The notes beneath the pieces were generated by a model that saw only the letters and a program-made list of their open reading frames with translations, was not told where the DNA came from and did not search any database. Both the position numbers and the translations under genes were made by a program. Below, piece after piece: positions 1 to 11,636 of a stretch of 64,000 bases of DNA. This DNA is from Erythrobacter sanguineus (GTDB lineage Bacteria > Pseudomonadota > Alphaproteobacteria > Sphingomonadales > Sphingomonadaceae), in contig CAMCUB010000012.1 of NCBI GenBank assembly GCA_945878845.1, positions 1 to 64,000 on the forward strand, in the 5' to 3' direction. Positions within the stretch are counted from its first letter, which is position 1. Every line of letters begins with the position of its first letter.

Positions 1-30
1 TCGGTCGACGCGCTGTTCGCCGGGACATAG
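1..30 (+). CDS. C-terminal tail of an upstream gene (partial)
   Basis: The first thirty bases read as an open frame of nine codons ending in TAG (S-V-D-A-L-F-A-G-T-stop), one base before the ATG of the next gene. That tight spacing is typical of an operon, so this is probably the end of a gene lying upstream of the window. Nothing can be said about its function, and the frame could be open by chance. Confidence 0.3.
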   Translation, partial: SVDALFAGT

Positions 31-31
31 T

Positions 32-1624
32 ATGGCAAGCCGATCAACCGCGCGTCTCGAAATCCGTCAGGCCAAACTGAAGGACGTGCGGGCAATCGGC
101 GATCTGGTGCGCCGCGCCTATGACGATCTGCCCGCCTACACCCAAGGCGAGATCCGCGGGCAAATCAACAACTACCCCGATGGCTGCTTTGTGGCGCTGT
201 TCGATGGCGCGGTAGTGGGATACTGCGCCTCGATGCGGCTCGATGAGCGTGTCGCACTGTCGGACCATACATGGGACGAGGTGACCGGCAACGGCTTTGG
301 CAGCCGCCACGATCCGACCGGCGACTGGCTCTACGGCTACGAACTCTGTGTCGATCCCGCGGTGCGCGGCACGCGTCTGGGTCGCCGTCTTTATGAGGAA
401 CGCCGCGCGCTGGCCGAGCGGCTTGACCTGACCGGCATCGTCTTCGGCGGCCGCATGCCCGGCTATGCCCGCGCCAAGCGCCGCAAGGCCAATCGCGCCG
501 AAACGCCCGAACAATATCTCGAACTGGTCAGCGACAGCAAAATCCACGATCCCGTGCTGCGTTTCCAGCTGGCCAATGGCTTCGAGCCGGCCGGGATCCT
601 CCCGCGCTACCTGCCCGAGGACAAGGCCAGCCGCGGCAACGCCGTGCGGATGATCTGGCGCAACCCTTACGTCGATAGCGACGCGCCCCCCAAACACCGC
701 CTGCCGCGCGATGTCGAAAGCGTCCGCATCGCCACCTGCCAGCTGCAATCGCGCGCGGTGTCCGGCTTCGATGAATTCATGAAGCAGATCGAATATTTCG
801 TCGATGTTGCCGCGGATTACGAGGCGGACTTCATCGTTTTTCCCGAGATGTTCACGGTAATGCTGCTCTCGGCCGAGCCCAAGGAACTCACCCCGCTCGA
901 AGCCATCGAAACGCTCAGCGACTACACGCCGCGCATCCGCCAGCGCCTCTCGGAAATGGCGCTGGCCTTCAACATCAACATCATCGGCGGATCGCACCCG
1001 ACCCGGATGCCCGATGGTGACATCCACAATGTCGCCTATGTCTGCCTGCGCGACGGATCGATCCACGCGCAGGAGAAGATCCATCCCACCCCCAACGAGG
1101 CCTATTGGTGGAACATCAAGGGCGGCGACACCATCGACGCCATCCCCACCGACTGCGGGCCCATCGGCGTGCTGATCTGCTATGACAGCGAATTCCCCGA
1201 ACTCGCCCGCCGTCTGGTGGACGAAGGCGCGCGGATCATCTTCGTGCCTTTCTGCACCGACAGCCGCCAGGGCTACATGCGGGTGCGCTATTGCTCGCAG
1301 GCGCGCGCGATCGAGAACCAGTGCTTTGTCGTGATGAGCGGCAATGTCGGCAATCTGCCCAATGTCGCCAACATGGACATCCAATACGCCCAGTCCTGTA
1401 TCCTCACCCCCTGCGATTTCCCCTTCGCCCGCGACGGGATCGCCGCCGAGGCTTCCGAGAATGTCGAGACGCTGACGATCAGCGACGTCAATCTTGCCGA
1501 TCTGAGCTGGGCACGCGCGGAAGGCACGGTGCAAAACCTCGCCGACCGGCGCTTCGATCTCTACCGCATCGAGTGGGACAAGCGGGTCGGCAACATCAAG
1601 GATCCGCTCGGCGAGGAGCGTTAG
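32..1624 (+). CDS. bifunctional GNAT acetyltransferase / carbon-nitrogen hydrolase
   Basis: 530 aa. The N-terminal ~215 residues form a GNAT N-acetyltransferase domain (acetyl-CoA loop around VRGTRLGRRLYEE). Residues ~230-510 form a nitrilase-superfamily amidohydrolase. The nitrilase catalytic triad is complete: Glu about 272 (FPEMF), Lys about 349 (EKIHP) and Cys about 383 (ICYDSEFPE). The same two-domain layout is known from proteins such as Bacillus YhcX; the substrate is unknown, with an omega-amidase-like reaction on an acylated amide as a guess. The protein is probably cytosolic, as no signal peptide is seen. The ATG lies one base after an apparent upstream stop, so it may be the last gene of an operon. 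Stop codon TAG. Confidence 0.9.
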   Translation: MASRSTARLEIRQAKLKDVRAIGDLVRRAYDDLPAYTQGEIRGQINNYPDGCFVALFDGAVVGYCASMRLDERVALSDHTWDEVTGNGFGSRHDPTGDWLYGYELCVDPAVRGTRLGRRLYEERRALAERLDLTGIVFGGRMPGYARAKRRKANRAETPEQYLELVSDSKIHDPVLRFQLANGFEPAGILPRYLPEDKASRGNAVRMIWRNPYVDSDAPPKHRLPRDVESVRIATCQLQSRAVSGFDEFMKQIEYFVDVAADYEADFIVFPEMFTVMLLSAEPKELTPLEAIETLSDYTPRIRQRLSEMALAFNINIIGGSHPTRMPDGDIHNVAYVCLRDGSIHAQEKIHPTPNEAYWWNIKGGDTIDAIPTDCGPIGVLICYDSEFPELARRLVDEGARIIFVPFCTDSRQGYMRVRYCSQARAIENQCFVVMSGNVGNLPNVANMDIQYAQSCILTPCDFPFARDGIAAEASENVETLTISDVNLADLSWARAEGTVQNLADRRFDLYRIEWDKRVGNIKDPLGEER

Positions 1625-1697
1625 GCCGGGGTTTCGCGCCCTCTCGAGGCCCTCGGGGTACGCGGAGGGTGACAGCCCCGCAGCGCGCCGTTAAGCC

Positions 1698-3476
1698 TTG
1701 GACGTGGCTGGCGAACTGACACTCTCCCCCGTCCTGTCGGACGCGCTGGTGATTCTTGGGTCAGCGGGGATCGTGATCCCGCTTTTCGCCCGGTTCAGGA
1801 TCACCCCGATCATCGGCTTCATCCTGATCGGCGTGGCTGTGGGCCCATCCGGGCTCGGCTCGCTGGTCGATGAGCATCCATGGCTCTACTACATCACGAT
1901 CACCAATGTGGTGAGATTGGTGCCCTTCGCCGATTTCGGCATAATCCTGCTGCTGTTCGCCATCGGGCTCGAATTGTCGTTTAATCGCCTGTGGGAGATG
2001 CGCAGGCTGGTGTTCGGTCTCGGCGCGCTCGAGGTGCTGGTCAGCGGCGGCGCGCTGGCGCTGTTCCTCGGGCTGGCGGGAGCCATGAACCTCACTGCCG
2101 CGCTGGCGCTGGGCTTCGCACTCGCCTTTTCCTCGACCGCCATCGTCCTGCCGATCTCGGGCACGAAATCGCCGGTCGGGCGCGCGGCGCTCTCGATGCT
2201 GCTGTTCGAGGACATCATGATCGTCCCGATCATCTTCGTCCTCGGCGCGCTGGCTCCCAATGCCGCCGATGATGGCTGGGCGGGCATCGGACGCACCCTG
2301 TGGCAGGGCGGCCTGGTGATCGCGGTGCTGCTGGTGGCGGGCCGCTATGTCCTACCTCGCTTGTTCGCGCAGGCCGCGCGCACCAAGAGCCCCGAGCTGT
2401 TCCTCTCCGCCTCGCTGCTGGTGGTCATCGGCGCGAGCCTCGCCACCGCGCTGGTCGGCCTCTCCCCCATCGTCGGCGCGCTGATCGCCGGACTGCTGAT
2501 CGCCGAGACCGAATATCACACCGAAGTCGAGCAGATCATGGCGCCGTTCAAGGGCCTCGCACTCGGAGTCTTCCTGATCACCGTGGGCATGAGCATCAAC
2601 CTTGCCGAGATCGCCGGACAAATCGGTGAACTTGCGCTGGCGGTGACCGGGCTGGTGCTGTTCAAGGCGACGGTCACCGGAGTGCTGCTGCGCCTGATGG
2701 GCGCGCGGCGCAGCACTGCGGCGGAAACCGGGGTGTTGATGGCCTCCCCGTCCGAGACCACGCTGATCGTCCTCGCTGCGGCCACCAGCGCGCTGGTGCT
2801 CGATGCCGAAACCGCGCGCTTCTGGCAGACCGTCACGGCCATCGGCCTCACCATCACGCCGCTGCTGGCGAAGCTCGGCGCGGTGCTGGCGCGGCGGGTC
2901 GACGGCGCAGCGCAGATGCCGACCGAGGAAGAGGCCGAAGCTGCGCGCACCATCATCGTCGGCGGGGGCCGCGTCGGGCGGTTGGTCGCGGACATGATGC
3001 GGACCCATGCCAAGCCCTATGTCATGATCGATTCGAACCCCGACCTGATCGATTCCGCCAAGCGCGACGGCTACCGCGCGACCTTCGGCGATGCGGCGCG
3101 CGGCGACACGCTCGCGCGGCTGGGCGTAGAGAGCGCGCCCGCAGTGGTTCTGACGATGGACGAGCCGGTCCTCGCCCAGCGGCTCGTCGCCAAGCTGCGG
3201 CGCGATTACCCCGAGCTTCTGATCGTCGCCCGCGCGCGCGATCCCGATCACGCCGCGGCGATGTACCGCGCCGGCGCCAGCCATGCGGTGCCGGAGACTC
3301 TGGAAGCCTCGCTGCAGCTGTCGGAAGCCGTGCTGGTCGACATCGGTGTCGCCATGGGCCCGGTGATCGCCTCGATCCACGCCAAGCGCGACGAATATCG
3401 CGAACAGCTCGAACGTGATGGCGGACTTAACGAAAAGCCCAAGCTGCGGACCAGTCCACGTAGCACGGCGGGATAG
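1698..3476 (+). CDS. cation:proton antiporter with NAD-binding domain (Kef/YbaL type)
   Basis: 592 aa inner-membrane protein. Residues ~10-400 contain about 12 hydrophobic segments of the CPA2 Na+/H+ exchanger fold. These are followed by a TrkA-N/RCK Rossmann domain starting near TIIVGGGRVGRLVADM (about residue 415), which binds a nucleotide and gates transport. This is the architecture of potassium/proton antiporters of the KefB/YbaL group; the ion carried cannot be decided from sequence. The start used is TTG at 1698; a GTG two codons downstream (1704) is an alternative. A TTG start close behind the previous gene suggests modest translation. No KefF/KefG partner is adjacent. Confidence 0.88.
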   Translation: MDVAGELTLSPVLSDALVILGSAGIVIPLFARFRITPIIGFILIGVAVGPSGLGSLVDEHPWLYYITITNVVRLVPFADFGIILLLFAIGLELSFNRLWEMRRLVFGLGALEVLVSGGALALFLGLAGAMNLTAALALGFALAFSSTAIVLPISGTKSPVGRAALSMLLFEDIMIVPIIFVLGALAPNAADDGWAGIGRTLWQGGLVIAVLLVAGRYVLPRLFAQAARTKSPELFLSASLLVVIGASLATALVGLSPIVGALIAGLLIAETEYHTEVEQIMAPFKGLALGVFLITVGMSINLAEIAGQIGELALAVTGLVLFKATVTGVLLRLMGARRSTAAETGVLMASPSETTLIVLAAATSALVLDAETARFWQTVTAIGLTITPLLAKLGAVLARRVDGAAQMPTEEEAEAARTIIVGGGRVGRLVADMMRTHAKPYVMIDSNPDLIDSAKRDGYRATFGDAARGDTLARLGVESAPAVVLTMDEPVLAQRLVAKLRRDYPELLIVARARDPDHAAAMYRAGASHAVPETLEASLQLSEAVLVDIGVAMGPVIASIHAKRDEYREQLERDGGLNEKPKLRTSPRSTAG

Positions 3477-3481
3477 CGCCC

Positions 3482-4234
3482 CTAGTTCAGAGACCAGTAG
3501 ATCGATAGGACGTAAGGCCGATCGTCGGGCGGCTGCTTCAGCCGAACCGCACTCATCGCTTCTTCGCAGGTCTCGTAAGCGAGACGCGCCGTAAAGCTGG
3601 AACGGAGTGGACGACAGGATGCGGCCTTGCCCTCAGCATCAAAGGTCAAGGCTATGACCACCTGCCCGGTGACTTCGTTCTGCAACGCCCGCCGCGGATA
3701 CTGCATCGGCGTGATGACGACATCTTCGGCCTTGAGGCGCTGAGTCTCTGGCGGGATCGAATCGTCGCCGAAGATGATCGGGCGGTCGTCAAGCCAGGGG
3801 AAGCTGCTGGTCGAGAAGGCAAACATCGGTGCACCTTCAGCAGCAGCGAAAGACAGCTTGATGGTGGTGTGGAAATTGGCCCGCGCGTAATTGAGCGCCA
3901 GGTGGGGATAGGCCCGAAATCGCCCCGCTGTCATGGCATGGGCGCATATCGCCGCCCCTGCCTCGGCCAGGCCTTCGTCCGGCATTGCGCGACAATCGAC
4001 CACGCCGCCCGCCGCATCTACCGTCAAATCAAGCTCGATTTTCGCCGAGAATGGCCGGGCACGGAAAATCCTGAAGTAAGGCACAAGGACGTGATCGATA
4101 TCGCCGAGGTCAAGCTCGCCAGCCCCGGTCACATCGAACACATCATCCGCAAAGATAATTGGCTCGCGCGACTGCTGTGCTGCGAGGGGCGTCGCTGCGG
4201 TCAGCGCCAGTGCGGCGGCCAGGTTGCGGCTCAC
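3482..4234 (-). CDS. exported TonB C-terminal-domain-like protein
   Basis: 250 aa. It begins with a signal peptide ([15 protein letters not shown], cleavage after LAA). The C-terminal ~80 residues ([20 protein letters not shown] and the following Cys-containing segment) look like the TonB C-terminal fold, in which a small beta-sheet domain follows a P-x-R/Y-P motif. A second, weaker copy may lie at residues 60-130 ([14 protein letters not shown]). There is no N-terminal membrane anchor, so it is not a classical TonB and is more likely a periplasmic protein using the fold. It starts at GTG overlapping the alaS stop (GTGA), implying translational coupling behind alaS. Function unknown. Confidence 0.7.
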   Translation of the reverse strand: MSRNLAAALALTAATPLAAQQSREPIIFADDVFDVTGAGELDLGDIDHVLVPYFRIFRARPFSAKIELDLTVDAAGGVVDCRAMPDEGLAEAGAAICAHAMTAGRFRAYPHLALNYARANFHTTIKLSFAAAEGAPMFAFSTSSFPWLDDRPIIFGDDSIPPETQRLKAEDVVITPMQYPRRALQNEVTGQVVIALTFDAEGKAASCRPLRSSFTARLAYETCEEAMSAVRLKQPPDDRPYVLSIYWSLN

Positions 4235-6888
4235 CCCGCCAGCACCGCCTTCACCGCCGCCAGAGCTTCCGCCGCCTTGCTGCCGTCCGGCCCGCCGCCC
4301 TGCGCCATATCGGGCCGACCGCCGCCGCCCTTGCCGCCGAGCGCCTCGACGCCCGCGCGCACCAGATCGACCGCGCTGAAGCGACCCGTGAGGTCGTCGG
4401 TCACCGCCGCCGCGATGCTAGCCTTGCCGTCATTGACCGCAATCACCGCCGCCACGCCGCTGCCCATGCGCTGCTTGGCCGCATCGAGCAGCGGGCGCAG
4501 TTCCTTAGGGTCGAGCCCATCGAGCACCTGGCCGCTGAAGGTGACGCCCGCGACGGTCTCGTCGGCGGTGGCTGCTCCGCCGCTGCTGCCGCCGCCGCCG
4601 AGCGCGAGCGCCTTCTTGGCTTCGGCTAACTCCTTCTCGAGCCGCTTGCGCTCGTCGAGCAGCGCGGCGAGCCTTGCGGGGACTTCCTCCGGCGTGGCGC
4701 GGATGACGCTCGCCGCCGATTTCAGCGCTTCCTCGCGGCCGACCAGCCATTGGCGCGCGCCCTCACCGGTCATCGCCTCGATCCGGCGCACGCCCGAGGA
4801 GACCGCGCTCTCAGAGACGATCCGGAAGACCCCGATATCACCGGTGGCGCGCACATGGGTGCCGCCGCACAGTTCGACCGAATAGTTGCGCCCTTCCTTG
4901 CCGGTGCGGCCCATGCCGAGCACGCGGACTTCGTCGCCGTATTTCTCGCCGAACAGCGCGAGCGCGCCGGCGGCGACGGCGTCATCGGGAGTCATGAGGC
5001 GGGTCGAGACCTCTTCGTTGGCGCGAATTTCGGCGTTCACCTCGGCCTCGACTGCGGCGATGTCCTCGGGGGTGAGGGAGACCGGGTGCGAGAAATCGAA
5101 GCGAAGGCGGTCTTCGGCAACAAGGCTGCCCTTCTGCGTCACGTGCCCGCCGAGGCGGCCGCGCAATGCGGCGTGTACGAGGTGGGTGGCCGAGTGGTTG
5201 GCGCGGATGCGGTCACGCCGCTCGGCATCGACCGTCAATTGGACCGTGTCGCCGACGCTGACCGCTCCGGCCTCGATCCGCACCTGATGCGCATGAAGGC
5301 GCCCGAGCGGCTTGGAAGTGTCGGTGACAACCGCGCGCAAGCCGCCGAGGCTGGCGATGGTGCCCGCATCGCCCGTCTGGCCGCCGCTCTCGCCATAGAA
5401 CGGCGTCTGATTGGTGAGGATCACCACTTCATCGCCCGCTGCGGCGCTGGCGACTTCCGCCCCGCCCTTGACGATGGCGACGATCTTGCCCTCGCCACCG
5501 GTCGAGGCATAGCCGGTGAATTCGGTGGCGCCTTCACGTTCCGCAATATCGAACCAGACCTCGCCCGAGGCCGCTTCGCCCGAGCCCTTCCACGCGGCGC
5601 GCGCGGCGGCCTTCTGGCGGGCCATGGCTTCGTCGAAACCTGCGCGGTCGACCCCGATGCCGCGGGCGCGCAGGGCGTCTTCGGTGAGGTCATAGGGGAA
5701 GCCGTAGGTGTCGTAGAGGCGGAAGGCGACTTCGCCGTCGAGCTCGCCGCCGGTCGCAAGGTCGCCGGTCGCCTCGTCGAGGAGCTTCAGGCCCTTGTCG
5801 AGCGTGCGGCGGAACTGGGTTTCCTCGCGCTCGAGCACTTCCCGAATGAGCGCCTGACCGCGGACCAACTCGGGATAGGCCTGTCCCATCTCGGTGACGA
5901 GCGCGGGGACGAGGCGGTGCATCAGCGGTTCGGCGGCGCCGAGGAGGTGCGCGTGACGCATCGCACGGCGCATAATGCGGCGCAGGACGTAGCCGCGGCC
6001 CTCGTTCGACGGGAGCACGCCGTCGGCCATCAGGAAGCTGGTCGAGCGCAGGTGATCGGCGATGACGCGGTGCGAGGCCGCGCTCTCACCAGCGGCCGCG
6101 ACGCCGGTGAGGCTTTCCGAGGCCGCAATCAGCGCCTTGAACGTGTCGGTGTCGTAATTGTCATGGACGCCCTGAAGCACGGCGGCGACGCGCTCGATGC
6201 CCATGCCGGTGTCGATCGAGGGCTTGGGCAGGTCGCGGCGGGTGCCATCAGCCTGCTGCTCATATTGCATGAACACGAGGTTCCAGATCTCGACGAAGCG
6301 GTCGCCGTCCTCGTCCGGGCTGCCGGGAGGGCCGCCGAAGATGTGATCGCCGTGGTCGTAGAAGATTTCGGAACAAGGCCCGCACGGGCCGGTGTCGCCC
6401 ATCGACCAGAAGTTGTCCGAGGTCGGGATGCGGATGATGCGCTCGTCGGGGAGCCCGGCGATCTTGCGCCACAGGTCGAAAGCTTCGTCATCGGTGTGGT
6501 AGACGGTGACGGTGAGCTTGTCCTTGGGCAGGCCCCATTCCTTGGTCAGCAGCGTCCAGGCGTGGGTGATCGCCTGCTCTTTGAAGTAGTCGCCGAAGGA
6601 GAAATTCCCCAGCATTTCGAAGAAGGTGTGGTGCCGCGCGGTGTAGCCGACATTGTCGAGGTCATTGTGCTTGCCGCCAGCGCGCACGCACTTCTGCGAG
6701 GAGGCCGCGCGCGGGGACGGCGGGGTCTCGAGCCCGGTGAAGACGTTCTTGAACGGCACCATCCCCGCGTTGACGAACATCAGCGTGGGATCGTTGTACG
6801 GCACGAGCGGCGCGCTCGGGGTCGCGGCGTGGCCGGCCTTGCTGAAATAGTCGAGGAAGGAGCGGCGGATTTCGTTGGTCGACGTCAT
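4231..6888 (-). CDS. alaS: alanine--tRNA ligase
   Basis: 885 aa, normal for the family. It charges tRNA-Ala in the cytosol. The class II catalytic core is N-terminal (RRSFLDYF and [13 protein letters not shown] motifs). The editing domain carries the zinc-binding HSATHLVH motif and the later CGGTH motif. The C-terminal oligomerisation/C-Ala region includes a charged coiled-coil ([18 protein letters not shown]) and a glycine-rich linker before DHH-like glycine segments near the end ([16 protein letters not shown]). The frame is open to a TTG at 6906, but the ATG at 6888 gives the usual MTSTNEIRR start. recA lies upstream on the same strand with its own terminator between them. Confidence 0.97.
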   Translation of the reverse strand: MTSTNEIRRSFLDYFSKAGHAATPSAPLVPYNDPTLMFVNAGMVPFKNVFTGLETPPSPRAASSQKCVRAGGKHNDLDNVGYTARHHTFFEMLGNFSFGDYFKEQAITHAWTLLTKEWGLPKDKLTVTVYHTDDEAFDLWRKIAGLPDERIIRIPTSDNFWSMGDTGPCGPCSEIFYDHGDHIFGGPPGSPDEDGDRFVEIWNLVFMQYEQQADGTRRDLPKPSIDTGMGIERVAAVLQGVHDNYDTDTFKALIAASESLTGVAAAGESAASHRVIADHLRSTSFLMADGVLPSNEGRGYVLRRIMRRAMRHAHLLGAAEPLMHRLVPALVTEMGQAYPELVRGQALIREVLEREETQFRRTLDKGLKLLDEATGDLATGGELDGEVAFRLYDTYGFPYDLTEDALRARGIGVDRAGFDEAMARQKAAARAAWKGSGEAASGEVWFDIAEREGATEFTGYASTGGEGKIVAIVKGGAEVASAAAGDEVVILTNQTPFYGESGGQTGDAGTIASLGGLRAVVTDTSKPLGRLHAHQVRIEAGAVSVGDTVQLTVDAERRDRIRANHSATHLVHAALRGRLGGHVTQKGSLVAEDRLRFDFSHPVSLTPEDIAAVEAEVNAEIRANEEVSTRLMTPDDAVAAGALALFGEKYGDEVRVLGMGRTGKEGRNYSVELCGGTHVRATGDIGVFRIVSESAVSSGVRRIEAMTGEGARQWLVGREEALKSAASVIRATPEEVPARLAALLDERKRLEKELAEAKKALALGGGGSSGGAATADETVAGVTFSGQVLDGLDPKELRPLLDAAKQRMGSGVAAVIAVNDGKASIAAAVTDDLTGRFSAVDLVRAGVEALGGKGGGGRPDMAQGGGPDGSKAAEALAAVKAVLAG

Positions 6889-6980
6889 GGCCGTGCAGTT
6901 AGGCAAAGCGAGGCTCTAACGCAATGGAGCGCGCGCAATCGGGGGGCTCTCGGGGCTTGAAAGCCTCCCAAATGCGAAAG

Positions 6981-7013
6981 GCCGGTGCGTGCCTGGGGAG
7001 AGCACACACCGGC
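6981..7013 (-). terminator. recA transcription terminator candidate
   Basis: A 12-base stem (6981-6992 against 7002-7013, one non-Watson-Crick position) with a 9-base loop lies about 80 bases beyond the recA stop. Read on the minus strand, the hairpin is followed by CCTTTCGCATTT, a weak T-rich tail. It probably ends the recA transcript before alaS. The gap 6889-7090 holds no gene. Confidence 0.6.
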
Positions 7014-7090
7014 GTTCCGCTTGTCCGGGCGCATTGGGGACAGCCGGGCCGAAGCGGGACACTCCGGCAGCAGCAGGCGCCCGCTTGGGG

Positions 7091-8158
<1,068 letters not shown>

Positions 8159-8241
8159 CGCACGCGCTCCTTGGAATGACCAGAGGGCGAAAGCAGTTTT
8201 CCGCCGCCCGGTGGAGCCTATGTATCGCATTTGTTCTGGTG

Positions 8242-8256
8242 GAACAAGTGGGGAAC
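8242..8256 (-). promoter_or_regulatory. LexA (SOS) box of recA
   Basis: GAAC-N7-GAAC reads exactly at 8242-8256 (equivalent to GTTC-N7-GTTC on the other strand). This is the direct-repeat operator known for alphaproteobacterial LexA. It sits just upstream of recA, in the short divergence-free gap before the DUF4139 gene end. Confidence 0.88.
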
Positions 8257-8292
8257 GAGAATTTTTTTCGCGCGGCTTCGCGCCGCTCTGTC

Positions 8293-9918
8293 CTACTCGC
8301 TCACCTGGTCGCGCAGACGCCAGTCGAAGGTCTTCTCGCTATTGGCGGGAATCGTTACCTCGACCGTCTGGTAGCCGTTCTTGACCACCACCTTGGCGCC
8401 GGGGAAGCGGATGTCGAAGCCCCCCGCCCAGCCCAGTTGCAGCCGCATGGTGACGGGGTGCGGGTTGGCGTTGGTGAGCACGCTGCGCATCGCGGTCCAC
8501 TTGCGGCCTTCCTGCCTGCCGGTCCGGCTGACCGCGGCGCAGCGGGCGAAGACGTGGCGGCTTTCGGGCAGATCGAGCTCGATATCCTGCCCGCGCGCGT
8601 AATCGCGCAAAGATGTGGTTGCCCCGAGCCGCTCGCCGCCCGAAGTGGGTTCGTAGAGCGTCATAGCCCCTTGCGGCAGCGCGATGCCGAGGCCCTGCTT
8701 GTCCTCGTTCTTGGTCACCAGCAGCACCTCGGCGCGCACCGGATCGCCGCCCTCGCCGATCCAGCCGTCGGGATTGCAGCCGGTCTGGTAGAGCAGCCGC
8801 GCCTTGACCGCGTCCTTGTTGAGGAAGGCGACCTGCTTCATCCCCTTGGCCGCCACGTCGACCCGGCCCGGCACGCGGAACAGCTTGAGGTCACCGAGGT
8901 CTTCCTCCTCGGCGGTGACAACCGATAAGGCCTCCGCCCTGACGGCTCCCGTGCGCAGCCGCGCGCCGGTCACCACGATCTCGCGCGCATCCATCGACAT
9001 CATCATTGCCGGAGGCGCCGGAGGCGGAGGCGGCGCCATTGGCGGAGGCGGAATCGCCCCGTCCGAAGTGCTGCCGATGGGGTAGCAGGTCAGATAGAGC
9101 CCCTCGGCCACCGGCGGATCGGCGAGGCCTTCGTAATCGCTCTCGACATTGAGCTTACCCGCGATGATCTGGAGCTTGGCGTTATCGAAGCTCTGCCCGT
9201 TGTCGTTGACGAGCGTCAGCCAGCTCAGCAGCCCCATCTCGAACTGCTCGCCCGATGGCTTCTCGCTCATCCGGCCGACGTAATCTGCCTGCCAGTCGAA
9301 GCCCCAGGCAAGGTAGGTGAGGGTCACGTCATAGGTGCCCCCCTCGGCCGAGCGCGTGTCGACCGAGAACACAGGCTGGGCCGACAGGCCCGCAGGGATG
9401 CGGTTATAGGTCAGGGTTTCGGGCAGGCCTGAGCACTGCACCGCCTCGAAGCCCTGCCCGGTTTGGAGCACGAGGCCCCCGTCGGCGCGGGTGCGCACCA
9501 CCGCGGTCTCGCTCACCTGCCGGCCGGTCGCGGGGTTCATCCGCGTGATCGTCACACGGTTGCCGAGCGTGCCGTCAACCAGCGCAGCCGGAGAGAGGAG
9601 CTGCGCGTTGCGGTTCTTCTCGATCGTGCCGCCGGGCAAGCCGGTGACGATCGCCGAGACGCCGATCATGCCCTCGGCGACGCCTTCGAAGCGGATCGTC
9701 GATTCGCCGGGAGGCAGCGTCACCCGGCGGGTTTCCGAGATCATCGCAAGGCCGCGCGGATCATCGGCGTCGAGCTCGTCGCCCTCGCCGCGGTCGGGAT
9801 CGCGGTAGATCGTGACGGCGAGATCGACTGGCGCCGAAGCATCGACCAACTCGCGCGCCCACAGCGGGGCAGCGAGCACACAGCCCAGCCCGGCCAATAG
9901 CAGAGCGGCAGAGCGCAT
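8293..9918 (-). CDS. DUF4139 exported protein with TonB-box-like insert
   Basis: 541 aa. Signal peptide at the N-terminus ([16 protein letters not shown]). The body is a DUF4139 beta-sandwich protein (mucoidy-inhibitor-like family), ending in [23 protein letters not shown] and KTFDWRLRD. Between residues ~290 and 330 a proline/methionine-rich linker ([14 protein letters not shown]) leads into [13 protein letters not shown]. That last motif resembles the TonB box found at the start of many sphingomonad TonB-dependent receptors. The protein is probably periplasmic or outer-membrane associated; its activity is unknown. It is followed on the same strand, upstream by only ten bases, by a second DUF4139 gene, so the pair is likely one operon. 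Confidence 0.82.
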   Translation of the reverse strand: MRSAALLLAGLGCVLAAPLWARELVDASAPVDLAVTIYRDPDRGEGDELDADDPRGLAMISETRRVTLPPGESTIRFEGVAEGMIGVSAIVTGLPGGTIEKNRNAQLLSPAALVDGTLGNRVTITRMNPATGRQVSETAVVRTRADGGLVLQTGQGFEAVQCSGLPETLTYNRIPAGLSAQPVFSVDTRSAEGGTYDVTLTYLAWGFDWQADYVGRMSEKPSGEQFEMGLLSWLTLVNDNGQSFDNAKLQIIAGKLNVESDYEGLADPPVAEGLYLTCYPIGSTSDGAIPPPPMAPPPPPAPPAMMMSMDAREIVVTGARLRTGAVRAEALSVVTAEEEDLGDLKLFRVPGRVDVAAKGMKQVAFLNKDAVKARLLYQTGCNPDGWIGEGGDPVRAEVLLVTKNEDKQGLGIALPQGAMTLYEPTSGGERLGATTSLRDYARGQDIELDLPESRHVFARCAAVSRTGRQEGRKWTAMRSVLTNANPHPVTMRLQLGWAGGFDIRFPGAKVVVKNGYQTVEVTIPANSEKTFDWRLRDQVSE

Positions 9919-9928
9919 GCCCCGCGCC

Positions 9929-11434
9929 TCAGTAACGGGTTTCGTAGGTCACGCGGATCACCCGCTCGCCCTCGGCGGGGACGGGGACGGTGTAGCGCCG
10001 CCGGTCGGCGTTCAATTGCTCACCCGGAATGTCCTCGGAGGTGATGCGGTAATCATCCGACCACCAGTTGTTGCCGAGGCCGGTCTGGGTCAGCTGCACC
10101 TCCACGGCCTCAGGCTTGGCGTTGGTCAGGGTGTAGCGCATGGTGGTGCGGTAGAAGGTCTTGGGCCGCTCGAGCGTGCCTTCCTCGACCACCACGCCGT
10201 CCTTGACCACCCGCCAGCGCGCGCTCTTTTCCCATTCGGCGGCGGTGATGGTTTCGCGGCTTTCAACCTCGGCCTTGACGGTGATGTCGAAGGCCTCGCC
10301 GGTCACCAGCGAGAGGTCGCTGCCCATCGGGGTGTGGTCGATGCCCTTCTCGCCGATGAACTGCGGCGTGCCCTCGCGGTCGCGCTCGTAGAAGCGCACC
10401 GTGCCGGCAGGAAGCGCGTCGCCGAGCCCTTGCGCCTTCGAGGTCGAGAAGGCGATGCGGCTTTCGACATTGCCGGGCTGCTCGTCGTTCTGGCGGAAGA
10501 AGATTTCGCGCGAGTAGATCTTCTTCGCAGGCACGGCCTGCACGTCGAGGAAGCTCACCTGCTTGGTCTGCGCGTTGGCGATCGTGGTGCGACCGCTGAT
10601 CGGGTAGAGGTAGAAATCGCCGAGCCGCTCGCGGCTCGCCGCCTCGGTCCCGGCGCGCACCAGGCCGCGGTCGCGGTAGCCGCCGCGCGAGCCGCCATTG
10701 GGATCGCCTGAGACCAGCACGGTGTCGGCATTGTGGAAGGTGGTGCCGGTGTTGTTGGTGAGCGTCACCCAGCCCTGCATGTCGATGGTGCCCGCGCTCT
10801 CGTTGTAGAGCGCGACATAGTCCGCGCTCCACCCGAGCCCGCCGGTGAGATAGCGCAGCTGCACGGGACGTGTACCGCCGCGCGACGAATCGAGGTTGAC
10901 CGAGAGTGTCGGCCGCGCACGCAGGCCCGGGGGCACGCGGTCGAAGATCACGCGCACCGGCAGGCCGTCATCGCGCAGCACCTCGATCCGGTCACCGATC
11001 TGGATGACGGTGCCGCCCGCGACCGACAGCACCTTGGCACGCTCGCGCGTCTCGGTGCCGGTGGCGGGGTTGGTGCGCAGCAAGGTGACGGTCTGGCCGA
11101 TCGCCTTTTCCATCAGCTTGGACGGGGTGAGCAGATCGTAGTCGAAGTTCTGCTCGATGATCGTGGTGTTCGCCGCGGCAAAGCTCAGCGTCTGGGGGCG
11201 GATCTGGGCCGAGACGTCGGGGAACTCGACGCGGCTCTTGCCTTGCGCGATGGCCAGCTGCCGCACGTCCTGCACCAGCGCGAGGTTCGAATTGTAGACG
11301 GTGATCGCGACATCACCCTGCGCGGTTTCGGCAGGTGCCGCGGCCTCGCCCGCGGGCGCGCTCTGCGCCGAAGCGCCTGCTGCCAGAACCGCTGCACCGA
11401 TGGTGCACGCGCCGATAATCGCACGGTTGATCAT
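9929..11434 (-). CDS. DUF4139 exported protein
   Basis: 501 aa from the ATG at 11434, which has AGGGG seven bases before it; the frame also extends to a GTG at 11449. Signal peptide IIGACTIGAAVLAAGASAQS. The N-terminal part (VAITVYNSNLALVQDVRQL) and the long beta-rich C-terminal part (GLGWSADYVALYNESAG, YRITSEDIPGEQL) mark a DUF4139 protein. It is a paralogue of the downstream gene but lacks the proline-rich EIVVTG insert. Envelope location is inferred from the signal peptide; function unknown. It is the first gene of the two-gene unit. Confidence 0.82.
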   Translation of the reverse strand: MINRAIIGACTIGAAVLAAGASAQSAPAGEAAAPAETAQGDVAITVYNSNLALVQDVRQLAIAQGKSRVEFPDVSAQIRPQTLSFAAANTTIIEQNFDYDLLTPSKLMEKAIGQTVTLLRTNPATGTETRERAKVLSVAGGTVIQIGDRIEVLRDDGLPVRVIFDRVPPGLRARPTLSVNLDSSRGGTRPVQLRYLTGGLGWSADYVALYNESAGTIDMQGWVTLTNNTGTTFHNADTVLVSGDPNGGSRGGYRDRGLVRAGTEAASRERLGDFYLYPISGRTTIANAQTKQVSFLDVQAVPAKKIYSREIFFRQNDEQPGNVESRIAFSTSKAQGLGDALPAGTVRFYERDREGTPQFIGEKGIDHTPMGSDLSLVTGEAFDITVKAEVESRETITAAEWEKSARWRVVKDGVVVEEGTLERPKTFYRTTMRYTLTNAKPEAVEVQLTQTGLGNNWWSDDYRITSEDIPGEQLNADRRRYTVPVPAEGERVIRVTYETRY

Positions 11435-11636
11435 TCCAGTCCCCTCCACTCGTCGTTACGCAGGATGAACGATTCTGCGGCTTTATCCAAGGTGAACGTC
11501 GCGAATTGCGGTGAAGTTGCTGAAGGTTTCCGGTTGATCTGCCCGAGTTGAAGGGCCACGCAAACTGCCCTAGGAAAGGTTCCGGTCTGCGCGCGGAACG
11601 CTCCTGATGCGCAGGCCGGATGGGGGGAACACATCA

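Noticed and set aside
44..1534. 496-aa open frame on the minus strand across the GNAT-nitrilase gene
   Set aside because: Shadow of the real gene; Asp/Gly/Val/Ala-rich translation without domains.
4750..6960. 736-aa open frame on the plus strand across alaS
   Set aside because: It is a mirror frame of alaS produced by high GC; the alaS translation carries all family motifs and this frame has none.
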